DNA of 55,726 bases from Fontivivens sp964399735 (GCA_964399735.1 CAYNSO010000014.1:1-55726), one strand, 5' to 3'; positions 34,373 through 43,666 are shown, numbered from the stretch's first letter. Notes: generated by a model from the letters alone, not told the origin. Numbers and translations: made by a program.

Positions 34373-35166
34373 TTTTGTCTAGCCAGAATAAACCAGGTTG
34401 GGTTAATATAATGATTATAAAAGCCGTTATGATCGTTCATTAATGTAAGAAAAAATTTTATTAATTTAAACTTTATAATACGATTAACAATCCATAAATG
34501 GGCCGGACGGCTCCACAAGGCGCGGGGTTCGGCAAAAGCCAGTTGCCCGGCGCGACGGTTGACAAAGCGCCAGGCCATATTATTTTTATGCAGCAAGCGC
34601 GATAACTGCGCCAGGCTCAACAACTGTGGAAAATCCGGCTTGTTTTGCGGCAGCCATTTGAGGCGGCGGGCGATAATGGCTTTTACCTGGCGGCGAGACA
34701 ACAGCGCTAATCCCGGCAAACTGTAATGCGGATCGCACAGCAGGTTGAGCGGCGAAAATTTGTTGGGGGTTGTAATATAGATCACGCCGCCCGGCTTGAG
34801 ACAATTCCGGCAGTTTTGTAAAACCAGGCCGGGATTTTCGGTATGTTCCAGCACATCGTTCAGGATAACGGCGTCATAAACTACCGCCGGTTCGCGCAGC
34901 GTTTCGCCGCCGGTGATTTCGGTTTCCAGCATCGGCATATTGTTTTCTGCCAGTTTTTGGAGCCGCTGTGGATCGGGATCAACCGCTTTGACCTGTGCGC
35001 CCGCCTGCGCCAGGGCTATGGCAATGCCGCCATCACCGCAGCCTACATCGAGAATACGGGCCTTGTTCAGCGTCATCGAGTCGGCTAAAATTTGCACCAC
35101 CAGCCATCCCCGGTTTACCGAGTTATGCCGATAGCTTTGCCACAGTTTTGTGTTTGGATTATACAT
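34369..35166 (-). CDS. Class I SAM-dependent methyltransferase (UbiG-like)
   Basis: About 265 residues. The SAM-binding core shows motif I ILDVGCGDGGIAIAL, the acidic end of strand 2 AVDPDP, and VYDAVILNDVLEHTENP with LKPGGVIYITTPN, as in UbiG-type O-methyltransferases. A C-terminal extension (about 155-265) carries the acceptor-binding part. The start is taken as the ATG at 35166, which has GGGGAA nearby and overlaps the preceding GT2 by 8 bases; an ATG seven codons upstream is also in frame. The context suggests methylation of a glycan or lipid rather than a quinone. Confidence 0.85.
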   Translation of the reverse strand: MYNPNTKLWQSYRHNSVNRGWLVVQILADSMTLNKARILDVGCGDGGIAIALAQAGAQVKAVDPDPQRLQKLAENNMPMLETEITGGETLREPAVVYDAVILNDVLEHTENPGLVLQNCRNCLKPGGVIYITTPNKFSPLNLLCDPHYSLPGLALLSRRQVKAIIARRLKWLPQNKPDFPQLLSLAQLSRLLHKNNMAWRFVNRRAGQLAFAEPRALWSRPAHLWIVNRIIKFKLIKFFLTLMNDHNGFYNHYINPTWFILARQK

Positions 35167-36274
35167 GGCGGTTCCCCGCATGGTCATGCCAGGTCAGTTT
35201 GTTGAAAAACGCCTGCGGCGCCGCCGCCAGGTGCAGCGCCGGGAACAAAACCTGCCAGAGCAGAAAATTCCGCAATTTAAAAAGCGATTGCAGCTTTCGG
35301 GAAAAAAGCGTCAGCGCCAGCCAGTCCGCCGCCAGTTTGAGAGCCAGGGGAATGGCCAGGGCCGCATCAATCCACAGCCCCGCTATTGCCGCCAACCACA
35401 AGCCATAATTGGCCGCATAGTACAGGACATAGCCGCTTTGCTGGAACAATGAAAAATTTTTACCGGCGGAAAGGTGCCTGCTTTTTTGCCGGAAATACTT
35501 TTTCAGGTTGTCCGGCCCGGCTGCCTGAACATGAGTAGTTGACTGAAACGAATAGCGGCATTGCCAATACGGATGGCGCGCTACCTGTTGCAGCAGGAAA
35601 TCATCGTCACCGGACAGGGTGTCGGGCAGGTTGGTATAACCGGCAACATCGCGCATGGTTTGCGCGCGCACCGCCAGGTTGCGGCCGGTGCAGGTAACGC
35701 CGCGCCCCAGGCCGATGCTGGCGGCAGCGACCAGCGCGGCGGCAAGGCTTTCCATGAGCAGAAAGCCGTTCCAGACCGGGGAAGTATTTGCTTGCTGCGG
35801 CGAGAACCCGGCGACCAGGCCGGTGTCGTCGGTGAACAGTGGCAACATTTCGCTGATCCAGGTTGACGGCGGGCGGCAGTCGGCGTCGGTAAAAAACAGG
35901 ATTTCGCCTTGAGCCTGTGACCAGGCCAGGTGCAGGGCGTTTTTTTTGCTGCTTTGCCAGTCCGGTGTGGCGGTAATTTGCAGCGCCCGGATGAACGGGT
36001 AGCGCTGCGCATATTCTTTTATTATAGCCCCGGTAGCATCAGCGGAGCGGTCATCGGCGATGATGATTTCTGTTTTATCATGGGGATAGTTCTGCTTAAC
36101 CAGCGCGTCCAGGCAGGCCGGCAGCCGGGCGGCTTCGTTGCGGGCGGCGACGATAATAGAAACCATCGGCAGCCGCGAGACGGCAGCGGTGTTATTACAG
36201 GATAGCAACACCCCCACCAGTAATGTAATAAGCAGGCACAAATAGATGAGGAGCAGGATAATCGCTAATAACAT
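35159..36274 (-). CDS. Membrane glycosyltransferase family 2, QxxRH variant
   Basis: About 371 residues from the ATG at 36274, chosen because the hydrophobic N-terminal helix begins there and its distance to VSIIVAARNEAARL matches the paralogues; the frame is open for a further 34 codons that do not look coding. Motifs: IIIADDRSADAT, FFTDADCRPPSTWISE, LSGDDDFLLQQV (catalytic GDD), and QKSRHLSAG, where the usual RW of QxxRW is RH. Three C-terminal helices. First gene of the second glycan operon. Confidence 0.88.
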   Translation of the reverse strand: MLLAIILLLIYLCLLITLLVGVLLSCNNTAAVSRLPMVSIIVAARNEAARLPACLDALVKQNYPHDKTEIIIADDRSADATGAIIKEYAQRYPFIRALQITATPDWQSSKKNALHLAWSQAQGEILFFTDADCRPPSTWISEMLPLFTDDTGLVAGFSPQQANTSPVWNGFLLMESLAAALVAAASIGLGRGVTCTGRNLAVRAQTMRDVAGYTNLPDTLSGDDDFLLQQVARHPYWQCRYSFQSTTHVQAAGPDNLKKYFRQKSRHLSAGKNFSLFQQSGYVLYYAANYGLWLAAIAGLWIDAALAIPLALKLAADWLALTLFSRKLQSLFKLRNFLLWQVLFPALHLAAAPQAFFNKLTWHDHAGNRHV

Positions 36275-36418
36275 AAGAGCCCGGATAATAAAATTGTTTA
36301 CAGTGGGAAAATACACAAAAACCGCCAGATTCGCAAGGGGAGAATGGGGGCTTTTCGGTTTTTCATACCGGGGCACGCAGCGAGAAATCTCTAGTTACGC
36401 AAGGGGCAAAAGCCCCTT

Positions 36419-36442
36419 GTTCTGATTATGGGGTGCGCCGCC
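36419..36442 (+). repeat. 24-bp direct repeat, left copy
   Basis: The sequence starts GTTCTGATTATGGGG and ends TGCGCCGCC; it recurs perfectly at 36689-36712, immediately after repeat A2. Confidence 0.85.
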
Positions 36443-36484
36443 ATTCCCAAACAGAGTTTTGGAATAAGGGAATCTTTTCCCCGA

Positions 36485-36688
36485 AGCTGTATCAAAAGCT
36501 CAAAAAAAGTAGAAAAGGTTCCAGGTTTGAGTAAAAAATACCAGTCATGTCATTCCGAGGAGCGAAGCGACGAGGAATCTTTAGTATTTAAAATATTGTA
36601 AAAACAAGATTTCTCGCTTTGCTCGAAATGACAAAATAGTTTTATGTTTTAATAACCCTTCTAAAATTGGGGCTTTTGATACAGCCCC
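36485..36688. repeat. MITE-like palindromic repeat, copy A2
   Basis: About 205 bases. The termini are inverted: GCTGTATCAAAAGCTC on the left and GGGGCTTTTGATACAGCC on the right. The interior palindrome is better preserved than in A1: GTCATTCCGAGGAGCGAAGC near 36549 and GCTTTGCTCGAAATGAC near 36615. No coding sequence. Confidence 0.8.
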
Positions 36689-36712
36689 GTTCTGATTATG
36701 GGGTGCGCCGCC
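36689..36712 (+). repeat. 24-bp direct repeat, right copy
   Basis: Identical to 36419-36442; it abuts the right end of repeat A2. Confidence 0.85.
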
Positions 36713-36911
36713 TGTTATTGCAATAATTTTTATTATTCCACATACAGGGATTTAAAACAGGTTGACATGACCTGATATTTTTTGTACATTTTCAAGAAAA
36801 ACCAGGCGATTTTCCGATGTGACGTTCATTCTGGTAAAGGCAGAAAATTATACCCGGCGCCAACGAGCAACGTTGATTTATATGGCAAAAATTAAATAAA
36901 GGCAATCCGGC

Positions 36912-37613
36912 ATGGAAAAGCAGATCAAGAGATTTAATTATATCCTCAACCTTTCCTTAAAAGCCCTGTTGGTCATTATGCTTATTGTGATCTGCACGGT
37001 AGGGTTGAAAATAACCCTGGACAGGAAAAATGAAAAAAAGATTCTTGAAATGCAAAGTATTATTACGGAATTGCGTACTACTTTGAATATTGACAGTGTT
37101 CGTCAATACAACATAAAAAAAGTAATTGCCATCATCGATCAATACAATATCAAAATGCCCAGGCATAAAAAATATGAAATTGCTGAAGAGATATTCAACA
37201 TGGCCAATACCTACAGCAATCTGAACGTCGATTTAATATGCGCCACAATTACCTGGGAAACCGGCGGGACCTGGAATGAAGAGACGGTTTCCCCTGCCGG
37301 TGCGCTGGGGTTGATGCAAATCATGCCGATTACCGGTATGTTTATCGCCGCGCATGAAGATATAAACTGGAGTTCAGCAAAAGAGGTTTTGTTTAATCCC
37401 ATCTATAATATCCGCATCGGCTGCCGCTATTTGTCGGCATTGATAGAATTATATGATGTTGATGGCGGCCTGGCGGCTTTTATTGACGGTCAACGGCGAG
37501 CGGCGCTGTGGGTTGGCAAGGGCCGATCTTACGGCGTGCTTTCCGATGAAGCCAGGGAAAGCGTACCCGCTATTCAACAGCTTTACGAGGAATACCGGAA
37601 AAAGGTGCAATAA
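36912..37613 (+). CDS. Membrane-anchored lytic transglycosylase (SLT domain)
   Basis: A 233-residue protein with one N-terminal transmembrane helix (about 14-34), a short helical linker and an SLT goose-lysozyme-like domain (about 95-230). The catalytic glutamate is in TWETGGTWNEE, followed by the signature SPAGALGLMQIMP and later YNIRIGCRYLSAL. Such enzymes cleave peptidoglycan glycan chains with formation of 1,6-anhydro-MurNAc, in the periplasm. The Glu is followed by TGG rather than the usual SxF. It is followed 12 bases later by a lipoprotein gene. Confidence 0.88.
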   Translation: MEKQIKRFNYILNLSLKALLVIMLIVICTVGLKITLDRKNEKKILEMQSIITELRTTLNIDSVRQYNIKKVIAIIDQYNIKMPRHKKYEIAEEIFNMANTYSNLNVDLICATITWETGGTWNEETVSPAGALGLMQIMPITGMFIAAHEDINWSSAKEVLFNPIYNIRIGCRYLSALIELYDVDGGLAAFIDGQRRAALWVGKGRSYGVLSDEARESVPAIQQLYEEYRKKVQ

Positions 37614-37625
37614 AAGGAATGGCTG

Positions 37626-38618
37626 ATGAGCAAATATAAAAGCGGTTGTTGGTTAACATTATTCATTATGTGTATTGTTTTGTCCGTCAGTTCCTGCCGC
37701 CGGCAGCCGGGCGCCTCTGTAAAGGTGCAGGTAACCGCTGATGAACAGGGGTATTTGTTTTCGGAAAACGGGCAAAAAGCTCTGTTTTTTCAAATCGCTG
37801 ATAAATCACAAAATGGCAATTATACCTGCTGTAATTATGTGCATCCTTTATATGGACTCGATGGAGAAATATTAACGGAAGATTTTCCGCAAGATCATCT
37901 GCACCATCATGGCATATTCCAGGCCTGGCACCAGGTGTGGATTGGCGACAAGCCCGTTGGCGACGCCTGGCTGGGCAAAGATTTTCGCTGGAAAATGCAG
38001 AACCGCGAGTTGCTGCCGCCGGAAGGTGATTCACGAACTCTCAAGACCACCGTTCTATGGCTCTCCCCTTTATGGAAGGATTTGCAGGGTGATGAAAAAC
38101 CGTTTGTAAAGCAAGTAACCTTTGTTACTGTGTACGCTGCCCGGAATAATTACCGGCAGATTGATTTTGAAATCAGGCTGTATGCCCTGGAGCCGGATAT
38201 ACGGATTGGCGGCTCTGATGATGAAAAGGGCTATGGCGGTTTTTCAATGCGTTTTGTCTTGCCTGCCGATACCCGGTTTAGAGGTGAAAACGGGCCGGTT
38301 GTGCCGCAGAATACCGCAGTTGACGCAGGGCCCTGGGTAGATGTGACCGGAACTTTTAGCAATGGTCGTCTGGCCGGGATTGCCACGTTGTGCCATGCCG
38401 GCAATCCGAATTATCCGCAACCATGGATATTACGGCAGACTAAAAGTATGCAGAACGTGGTTTACCCCGGCCGGCAGCCCGCACCCCTGCTCATGGGAAA
38501 ACCGCTGATTTTGCGCTATCGGTTGATTGTTCACCGGGGCGGGGTGGAGGGCGTTCCGATCCGGCAAATTTTGCAAGAGTATAGTGAAAAACAAAAAATT
38601 TTTCCGGATCAGGGTTGA
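37626..38618 (+). CDS. DUF6807 (PmoA-like) lipoprotein
   Basis: A 330-residue protein with a lipoprotein signal (lipobox SVSSC, Cys24). The rest matches the DUF6807/'methane oxygenase PmoA-like' family: YVHPLYGLDGEILTEDFP, DHLHHHGIFQAWHQVWIGD, and a beta-rich body. The DHLHHHGIF segment with several histidines suggests a metal- or sugar-binding site. Despite its name the family is not methane monooxygenase; it is linked with polysaccharide utilisation in FCB bacteria. It shares an operon with the transglycosylase. Confidence 0.8.
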   Translation: MSKYKSGCWLTLFIMCIVLSVSSCRRQPGASVKVQVTADEQGYLFSENGQKALFFQIADKSQNGNYTCCNYVHPLYGLDGEILTEDFPQDHLHHHGIFQAWHQVWIGDKPVGDAWLGKDFRWKMQNRELLPPEGDSRTLKTTVLWLSPLWKDLQGDEKPFVKQVTFVTVYAARNNYRQIDFEIRLYALEPDIRIGGSDDEKGYGGFSMRFVLPADTRFRGENGPVVPQNTAVDAGPWVDVTGTFSNGRLAGIATLCHAGNPNYPQPWILRQTKSMQNVVYPGRQPAPLLMGKPLILRYRLIVHRGGVEGVPIRQILQEYSEKQKIFPDQG

Positions 38619-38654
38619 TGATGATTGTTGAAAAACAAGCAGGAAAATTTTTAA

Positions 38655-38673
38655 CAGGGGAAAAATATACCTG
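38655..38673. promoter_or_regulatory. Candidate enhancer-binding site upstream of the dockerin-like protein gene
   Basis: CAGGGGAAAAATATACCTG, an imperfect palindrome, lies about 210 bases upstream of the sigma-54 promoter at 38881. Its right 12 bases (AAAATATACCTG) and its left CAGG recur in the same order at 43667, upstream of the second sigma-54 promoter. Confidence 0.45.
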
Positions 38674-38880
38674 ATAACAACAAAATTACCATGTTATTGA
38701 AAACATTATAAACAACATAATATCGGCGTCTTTTTAAAATAATCAAGCCCGGAAAGTAATTTTTTTCATTCCTATCTATATATTGTATAATAAATCATAG
38801 ACAGGTCTTTATTTAGTGTTATCAATTTGGGGAAAGCCACAACTGTTTTGTTAACTGCCTGAAAATATAAAAGTTTCAAG

Positions 38881-38897
38881 TGGCACAAACTTTGCCT
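38881..38897 (+). promoter_or_regulatory. Sigma-54 (-24/-12) promoter of the dockerin-like protein gene
   Basis: TGGCACAAACTTTGCCT matches the sigma-54 consensus TGGCAC-N5-TTGC with the invariant GG-N10-GC spacing. It is about 290 bases upstream of the 39186 gene, leaving a long leader. Confidence 0.75.
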
Positions 38898-39035
38898 GTT
38901 GGGTGCTGACTATCAGAGTTTTGTCCGAATGTTTACAGAGAAAAGGTCTGTAAATAAAATTCAAGTTTTTTTTGAAAATGTCGATAAATATAAAAGCAAT
39001 AGGAAAAAATTTCAGATGGAAGAGGAGATGTGCCT

Positions 39036-39065
39036 ATGAAAAAAAATCTAAAATATCCTTACTAG
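39036..39065 (+). CDS. Short leader frame (9 codons)
   Basis: An ATG frame, MKKNLKYPY, preceded by GGAAGAGGAGATGTGCCT, in the leader between the sigma-54 promoter and the giant secreted-protein gene. It may be a leader peptide or chance; the good ribosome-binding site is the only support. Confidence 0.25.
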   Translation: MKKNLKYPY

Positions 39066-39185
39066 TGTTTCACAGGGGTGGTTTGTTTAATTAATAAAAT
39101 TGTGAGTAAAGTAATTGCGACAAACGGAATTGCCGCAAAGTAATTTATCAACAATTATCAATTTATTGCACATGGAGGTGTTAGC

Positions 39186-42100
39186 ATGAAATGTTTAACA
39201 ACTAATCAATCGAAACCGTTATCAAAGTATTTTGGTAGCGTGTTTTTTGTTTTCGCGCTTTTATTTGCGTTTGCCGGTACCGGGTTTGGTATAACGGTAA
39301 ACTCTTACCTCAATCAAATTCCGATTGGCGCATCGGTGAATGATTTTGACGGCGATCATAATTTTGTTCAAGCCTTAACCGTAACTCTGGATGCGGGCGG
39401 CGCCTGGGCGGCCGGCGATGATATTACCATTACCCTGCCAACAGGCGTAAGTGTTGCCAGTACCGACGGTGATGCTGATCTGGATGATGGTGTTTCATTA
39501 TCTATTTCAACAACAGGGGCAGTAGTACCAACTATTGCGTCTGTTACTTCTTCATTAATAACCCTGGATTTTGCCGCCGGCAATTTGGCTGCAGCAGGCG
39601 ACGTTTTTACAATCTTTTTCCCGATTATTACTTCCCCATCCCTGGCTGATGGCGATACGGCTTCTTTTATCGTAGAGCAGGTGCAGGGTCATGAAACAAT
39701 TAATAAAGTCTATTCTCAGGTTACTTTTAAATCAGCTATTAGTTTGGTCTCTTTTGCCGCCAATTATGACGGTGATAATGATACCACCGATACCGACGGC
39801 TCGCAATGGCCGGATGCCGGTGTTGGCAATATTACTGCTGCGTTGCCGGATTGGGTAACCGATCAAAACGCAAATGCCACTAATGCTTTTATCAACGGCG
39901 CTGATGAATGGGAAGGCGTTGGCATAGATTTAGATAATGATGACACCAGCGATGAAATTACCTTTACTTTGTGGGCTTCGCAACTCGATACCATTAAAAA
40001 GATCAATGTTGCAACTGCCAATGTTCAACAAGCAATCAATGTTGCCGGCGGCGCGCAAATTTTCGATAACGAAGACGGCACCATGAATGTGGCGTTGAAC
40101 ACCAGTTTGCTTACTGAGGGCGACTGGTATTTCTATGTTACATCCAATTTTACCGCGGATTGGGTGCTTGGTATGAGCGACATGGTTCATGTATACCATT
40201 ACCCGCATTTTACCGATACGGACAATGACGCAATTGGTATCGATTTTGACGCCGACGGCCTCTTTGAACCGGGCGTAGATGATAATGTGTCCACCATTAC
40301 CCTCGACGTCAGCGGCGGATTGGGCACAGATGGAACAATTGGTGGAACCAGCGCCGATAATATTGATTTTTGGGTTTCCGTACGCGATTATGATGATGAA
40401 CCTACTTTTCAAATTTTCCGCGCTCCTTCAACTGTAACCATTACTGCCGATAGCATTAAAACATCCGGCGCTTCGCCGAATATGATTGTTACGGGTCTTG
40501 GCGGCGCAACCGCAATCACTACCGGCCCGGTGGATGCTGAATTACCCTATTCTATTGTAAATTACCTGGCGGCCAGAAGCGAAGCGGATTATGATCCGGT
40601 TGGCTCTTATCAGCTTTGGGTGGTTGCCAACGACGGTAAACATCAGTCGATTCAGCGTTTCAAGAATAATGGCGGTGGCTCCAATTTACTACTTGATATT
40701 AAAACATTTCCCTATTTTGTGTTTGATGATCAGTACTACAACGGCAACATAACAATCAATTCTGCTGAAAATCAATATGTCACCATCAATTGGGGCAGAA
40801 CCGTTGATATGGACAAGGATCTGGACGGCAACATGATCATTAAATTGTATTGTAGTGATCTTGGCTTTGCGGCAGCCGGCGGCAGTACCAATCCTGCCTC
40901 GGTAGATACAACCTTTTTACCGGCCGATGCGATTGCCGACCCTACCCATACTGTTTATATTACTACCATTGTAGATAACTCGGACGCCAGGGAAGATAAC
41001 CGTTATATGTGGGATATCCGCAATTCCGGTTTGGCTGCCGGCACGTATCATATTTATGCGATCATCACCAGCTCTGGCGATGCAGCAGTTGTTACTCTTA
41101 ATGATGAAGAGATCATGCTGGAAGGCACCCAGAGAGATGTTGTCCTTACTCACGGTTCCTATTTCCTGCCTTTGACCCCTGTTGAAGGCGAAGTAGCCAG
41201 TGTAGGCCTGGGCGATACTTATTTACTGACCTGGGATGCATTTGCCGTTGATGGTACAACTGATAATTTAACTGTCGGCGCCTTTATGGTTGCCGCAGGT
41301 ACGGATCTCGATGTTGATGAATCCGGCGTAGTGGAATACGACGAAATAAGCGGCTCCTGCTACTGGTTGACCACCTCCGATGATGGTTCCAACCCGATTG
41401 CTTATGCCAGCGCTCCGCTTTATAGCGATGGTGAATATAAAGTGACTGTTTCCGGTATAACCGACGATGTTGTCGGCAGCGCCACTGTTCCATCGGGTAC
41501 TTTTGATGTTTATTTCTTGAGTGATTGGGATGACACTGATGTCGATTGGACTGATGGTGTAAGTGGAACTGACCAATTGATCGTTAAAGCCGATGGTCAG
41601 CTCTTTTTCTCCGGCGCAGCCAATAACAATGCCCAGTATAATTTCCGTCTTGAACCGACCCGCGCGATTTTGGAAAAAGGCGATATTCTAACGGTAACAG
41701 TGCACGCCACAGACAATTCTGCTATGAATCCGATGTGGTTTGAAGTATATGTCAATGTTCCGTCCGAATACTTTAATATTATCGATCAGGATAATGTTAC
41801 TGCCGGCGTTCAACCGTTCACCGAAGTTACCACAACGTTTGACGGCTCTGCAACAAAGAATGCTGTCGCACTTGTTGGAACAGAACATCAGCTGGATTTT
41901 GCCAGCCATTATACAGATTTCACCACAACTAAAAACCTGGCAAATACTCCAGTCCTTACTTTCCAGATTGAAGCCAAAACCGATGCTTCCGGTGAAGTAA
42001 TTGAAAACTCAAGTCTTGTAATTAATAACACCGGCAGCAGAGTTTCGCACATGCTGGATGTAAACTTTGTAAAATATGGTACAGATGTACCAACGACTGC

Positions 42101-43376
42101 AGCTGTTTACAGCCTTGCCCCGCGTGGCAAAATTGCCGGTATGGTCGATGTTCAGGCCAGAACGGATTCCGGCCAGGTTGTAACATTGTGGGTCTGCCCG
42201 ACCGGTTCTTATGAAAACATCACCGATGCGACCTTTATTGCCGCTAATGGCGATGCAGACGTATCCGATGGTATCCAGGTTACGCTTGGCCCCAATGGTC
42301 AATATACCCTGAATGCTGTGCCGGTTGGTAAATATGATGTTATCTGTGAAAAAACCGGCTGGGCGACTCAACGCGCTACAAACCAGATCGTTCAGGCCTA
42401 TTCGACTACTCCGGTTAATTTCTACAATGCCGACAAACTGTTAGCTGGCGATTGCGCCGGTTATAATCACGACGGCCTGGCATCAACAGTATCGTTGCCA
42501 GATAACCAGATCAATGCCACAGACCACCAGGTGTTCGAATCAGCATTTGAAGCGACTATTGCTGATACCAACTGGAACGTTTATTGTGATGTTGATGGCG
42601 ATAATGTTATTACCGTCAGCGATATTGCCTACTCGGCTGAAAACGCCGGTGAAAATGGCGAAGGCTTGCTGTACAAAGGAGCTGCTCCTGTTGAATCAGC
42701 AAAAAGCCTGGCCAAACTGGTTGTTCTGAAACAAGACGACAAATACAAAACCTATGGCATCATTGCGGAAAATTTCCCGGCAATGATGGCTTATTCTGCC
42801 AAAGTGTTCTTTAGCGATAAACATTGGGAACTGGTTTCTTATGAAGATCAACTGCACAAAGGCAGTAAGGTTGAATTTGAAAAACAGGAAGGCTATTTCC
42901 ACAGCTTTGTATGCGCTGCGATCGGCAATGCCGGCTCCAAAGACATGAATCCGCTGATGGTTACCTTTACATTGCGGGCGATTGTTAACAACCCGGAAGA
43001 ACCGACTTTGCGCGAAGCGATGTTGGTCGATACATTCCACAGAGTGAATACCCCGGCTGTTTCCAGCGCAATTTCTGAAGAAAATGTGCTGCCGACGGAA
43101 TTCAACCTGAGCAAAAACTATCCGAACCCCTTTAACCCGACAACGACAATAGAATTTGCTCTGCCCCAGTCCGGCGAAGTAAAACTGGTCATCTTTAACA
43201 CCCTGGGTCAGCAGGTACGCACCCTGGTTTCTACAAAGATGAATGCCGGTTATTACAAATCGGTTTGGGATAGCTGTGATGAATTGGGTAAACGAGTCAG
43301 CTCCGGTATGTATTTCTACAGACTGGAAGTGAATAATAAACAAATCAGTACTCAAAAAATGCTGTTGTTAAAGTAA
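39186..43376 (+). CDS. Giant secreted protein with dockerin-like region and T9SS-type sorting domain
   Basis: A 1396-residue exported protein. GGAGGTGTTAGC precedes the ATG; a long signal peptide (about 1-35, ending FAGTGFG) follows. The body is Asp-, Thr- and Gly-rich beta domains with many calcium-loop-like DGD/DND stretches. Near 860-990 there is a cohesin-like region (LEKGDILTVTVHATDN), then a carboxypeptidase-regulatory-like unit, then a dockerin-like segment (about 1085-1155) with an EF-loop of D-x-D-x-D-x6-D spacing (DVDGDNVITVSD). The C-terminus is a sorting domain: NYPNPFNPTTTIEFALPQSG, then GYYKSVWD and ending MLLLK. Likely outer surface or secreted. Confidence 0.85.
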   Translation: MKCLTTNQSKPLSKYFGSVFFVFALLFAFAGTGFGITVNSYLNQIPIGASVNDFDGDHNFVQALTVTLDAGGAWAAGDDITITLPTGVSVASTDGDADLDDGVSLSISTTGAVVPTIASVTSSLITLDFAAGNLAAAGDVFTIFFPIITSPSLADGDTASFIVEQVQGHETINKVYSQVTFKSAISLVSFAANYDGDNDTTDTDGSQWPDAGVGNITAALPDWVTDQNANATNAFINGADEWEGVGIDLDNDDTSDEITFTLWASQLDTIKKINVATANVQQAINVAGGAQIFDNEDGTMNVALNTSLLTEGDWYFYVTSNFTADWVLGMSDMVHVYHYPHFTDTDNDAIGIDFDADGLFEPGVDDNVSTITLDVSGGLGTDGTIGGTSADNIDFWVSVRDYDDEPTFQIFRAPSTVTITADSIKTSGASPNMIVTGLGGATAITTGPVDAELPYSIVNYLAARSEADYDPVGSYQLWVVANDGKHQSIQRFKNNGGGSNLLLDIKTFPYFVFDDQYYNGNITINSAENQYVTINWGRTVDMDKDLDGNMIIKLYCSDLGFAAAGGSTNPASVDTTFLPADAIADPTHTVYITTIVDNSDAREDNRYMWDIRNSGLAAGTYHIYAIITSSGDAAVVTLNDEEIMLEGTQRDVVLTHGSYFLPLTPVEGEVASVGLGDTYLLTWDAFAVDGTTDNLTVGAFMVAAGTDLDVDESGVVEYDEISGSCYWLTTSDDGSNPIAYASAPLYSDGEYKVTVSGITDDVVGSATVPSGTFDVYFLSDWDDTDVDWTDGVSGTDQLIVKADGQLFFSGAANNNAQYNFRLEPTRAILEKGDILTVTVHATDNSAMNPMWFEVYVNVPSEYFNIIDQDNVTAGVQPFTEVTTTFDGSATKNAVALVGTEHQLDFASHYTDFTTTKNLANTPVLTFQIEAKTDASGEVIENSSLVINNTGSRVSHMLDVNFVKYGTDVPTTAAVYSLAPRGKIAGMVDVQARTDSGQVVTLWVCPTGSYENITDATFIAANGDADVSDGIQVTLGPNGQYTLNAVPVGKYDVICEKTGWATQRATNQIVQAYSTTPVNFYNADKLLAGDCAGYNHDGLASTVSLPDNQINATDHQVFESAFEATIADTNWNVYCDVDGDNVITVSDIAYSAENAGENGEGLLYKGAAPVESAKSLAKLVVLKQDDKYKTYGIIAENFPAMMAYSAKVFFSDKHWELVSYEDQLHKGSKVEFEKQEGYFHSFVCAAIGNAGSKDMNPLMVTFTLRAIVNNPEEPTLREAMLVDTFHRVNTPAVSSAISEENVLPTEFNLSKNYPNPFNPTTTIEFALPQSGEVKLVIFNTLGQQVRTLVSTKMNAGYYKSVWDSCDELGKRVSSGMYFYRLEVNNKQISTQKMLLLK

Positions 43377-43404
43377 TTACCCTGATAACATGGTTATAAA
43401 AAAA

Positions 43405-43435
43405 GGCTCCGCAAATCAATTGCGGGGCCTTTTTT
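43405..43435 (+). terminator. Rho-independent terminator after the dockerin-like protein gene
   Basis: A 10-bp stem with one mismatch (GGCTCCGCAA / TTGCGGGGCC) around a 5-base loop, followed by six T residues, 29 bases after the stop. It separates the two giant genes into independent units. Confidence 0.9.
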
Positions 43436-43666
43436 GTGTGGGGAGTGATGGCCTTGTCTAATGGGTAGCCTGATCTGAACCCCGGTAGTTAGTTATGCGA
43501 GCCCCCCGTGAAAATGATCGTGTAGTAACGCCGGCTTTATTCAGGTTGATCGAGTTTGCGGGAATTGTATGTTCCGAACCCGAAAGAGGCACAAAAAAAT
43601 AAAAAAGGTGTAATAAAATTCAAAGCCATATTACTGAGCCGTAAGTAATTTATTTATTATCGTAAA
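43436..43666. other. Intergenic region with no recognisable feature
   Basis: Between the terminator and the candidate enhancer site I see no gene, repeat or promoter. Confidence 0.5.

Larger units (their letters stand above)
36377..36911. other. Repeat-rich intergenic region
   Basis: Between divergently transcribed GT2 and transglycosylase genes. It holds repeat A2, a 24-bp direct repeat (36419-36442 and 36689-36712), a 20-base perfect palindrome (CAAGGGGCAAAAGCCCCTTG, near 36400-36419), and remnants of the A interior (CGAGAAATCT near 36380). No coding sequence. Confidence 0.7.
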
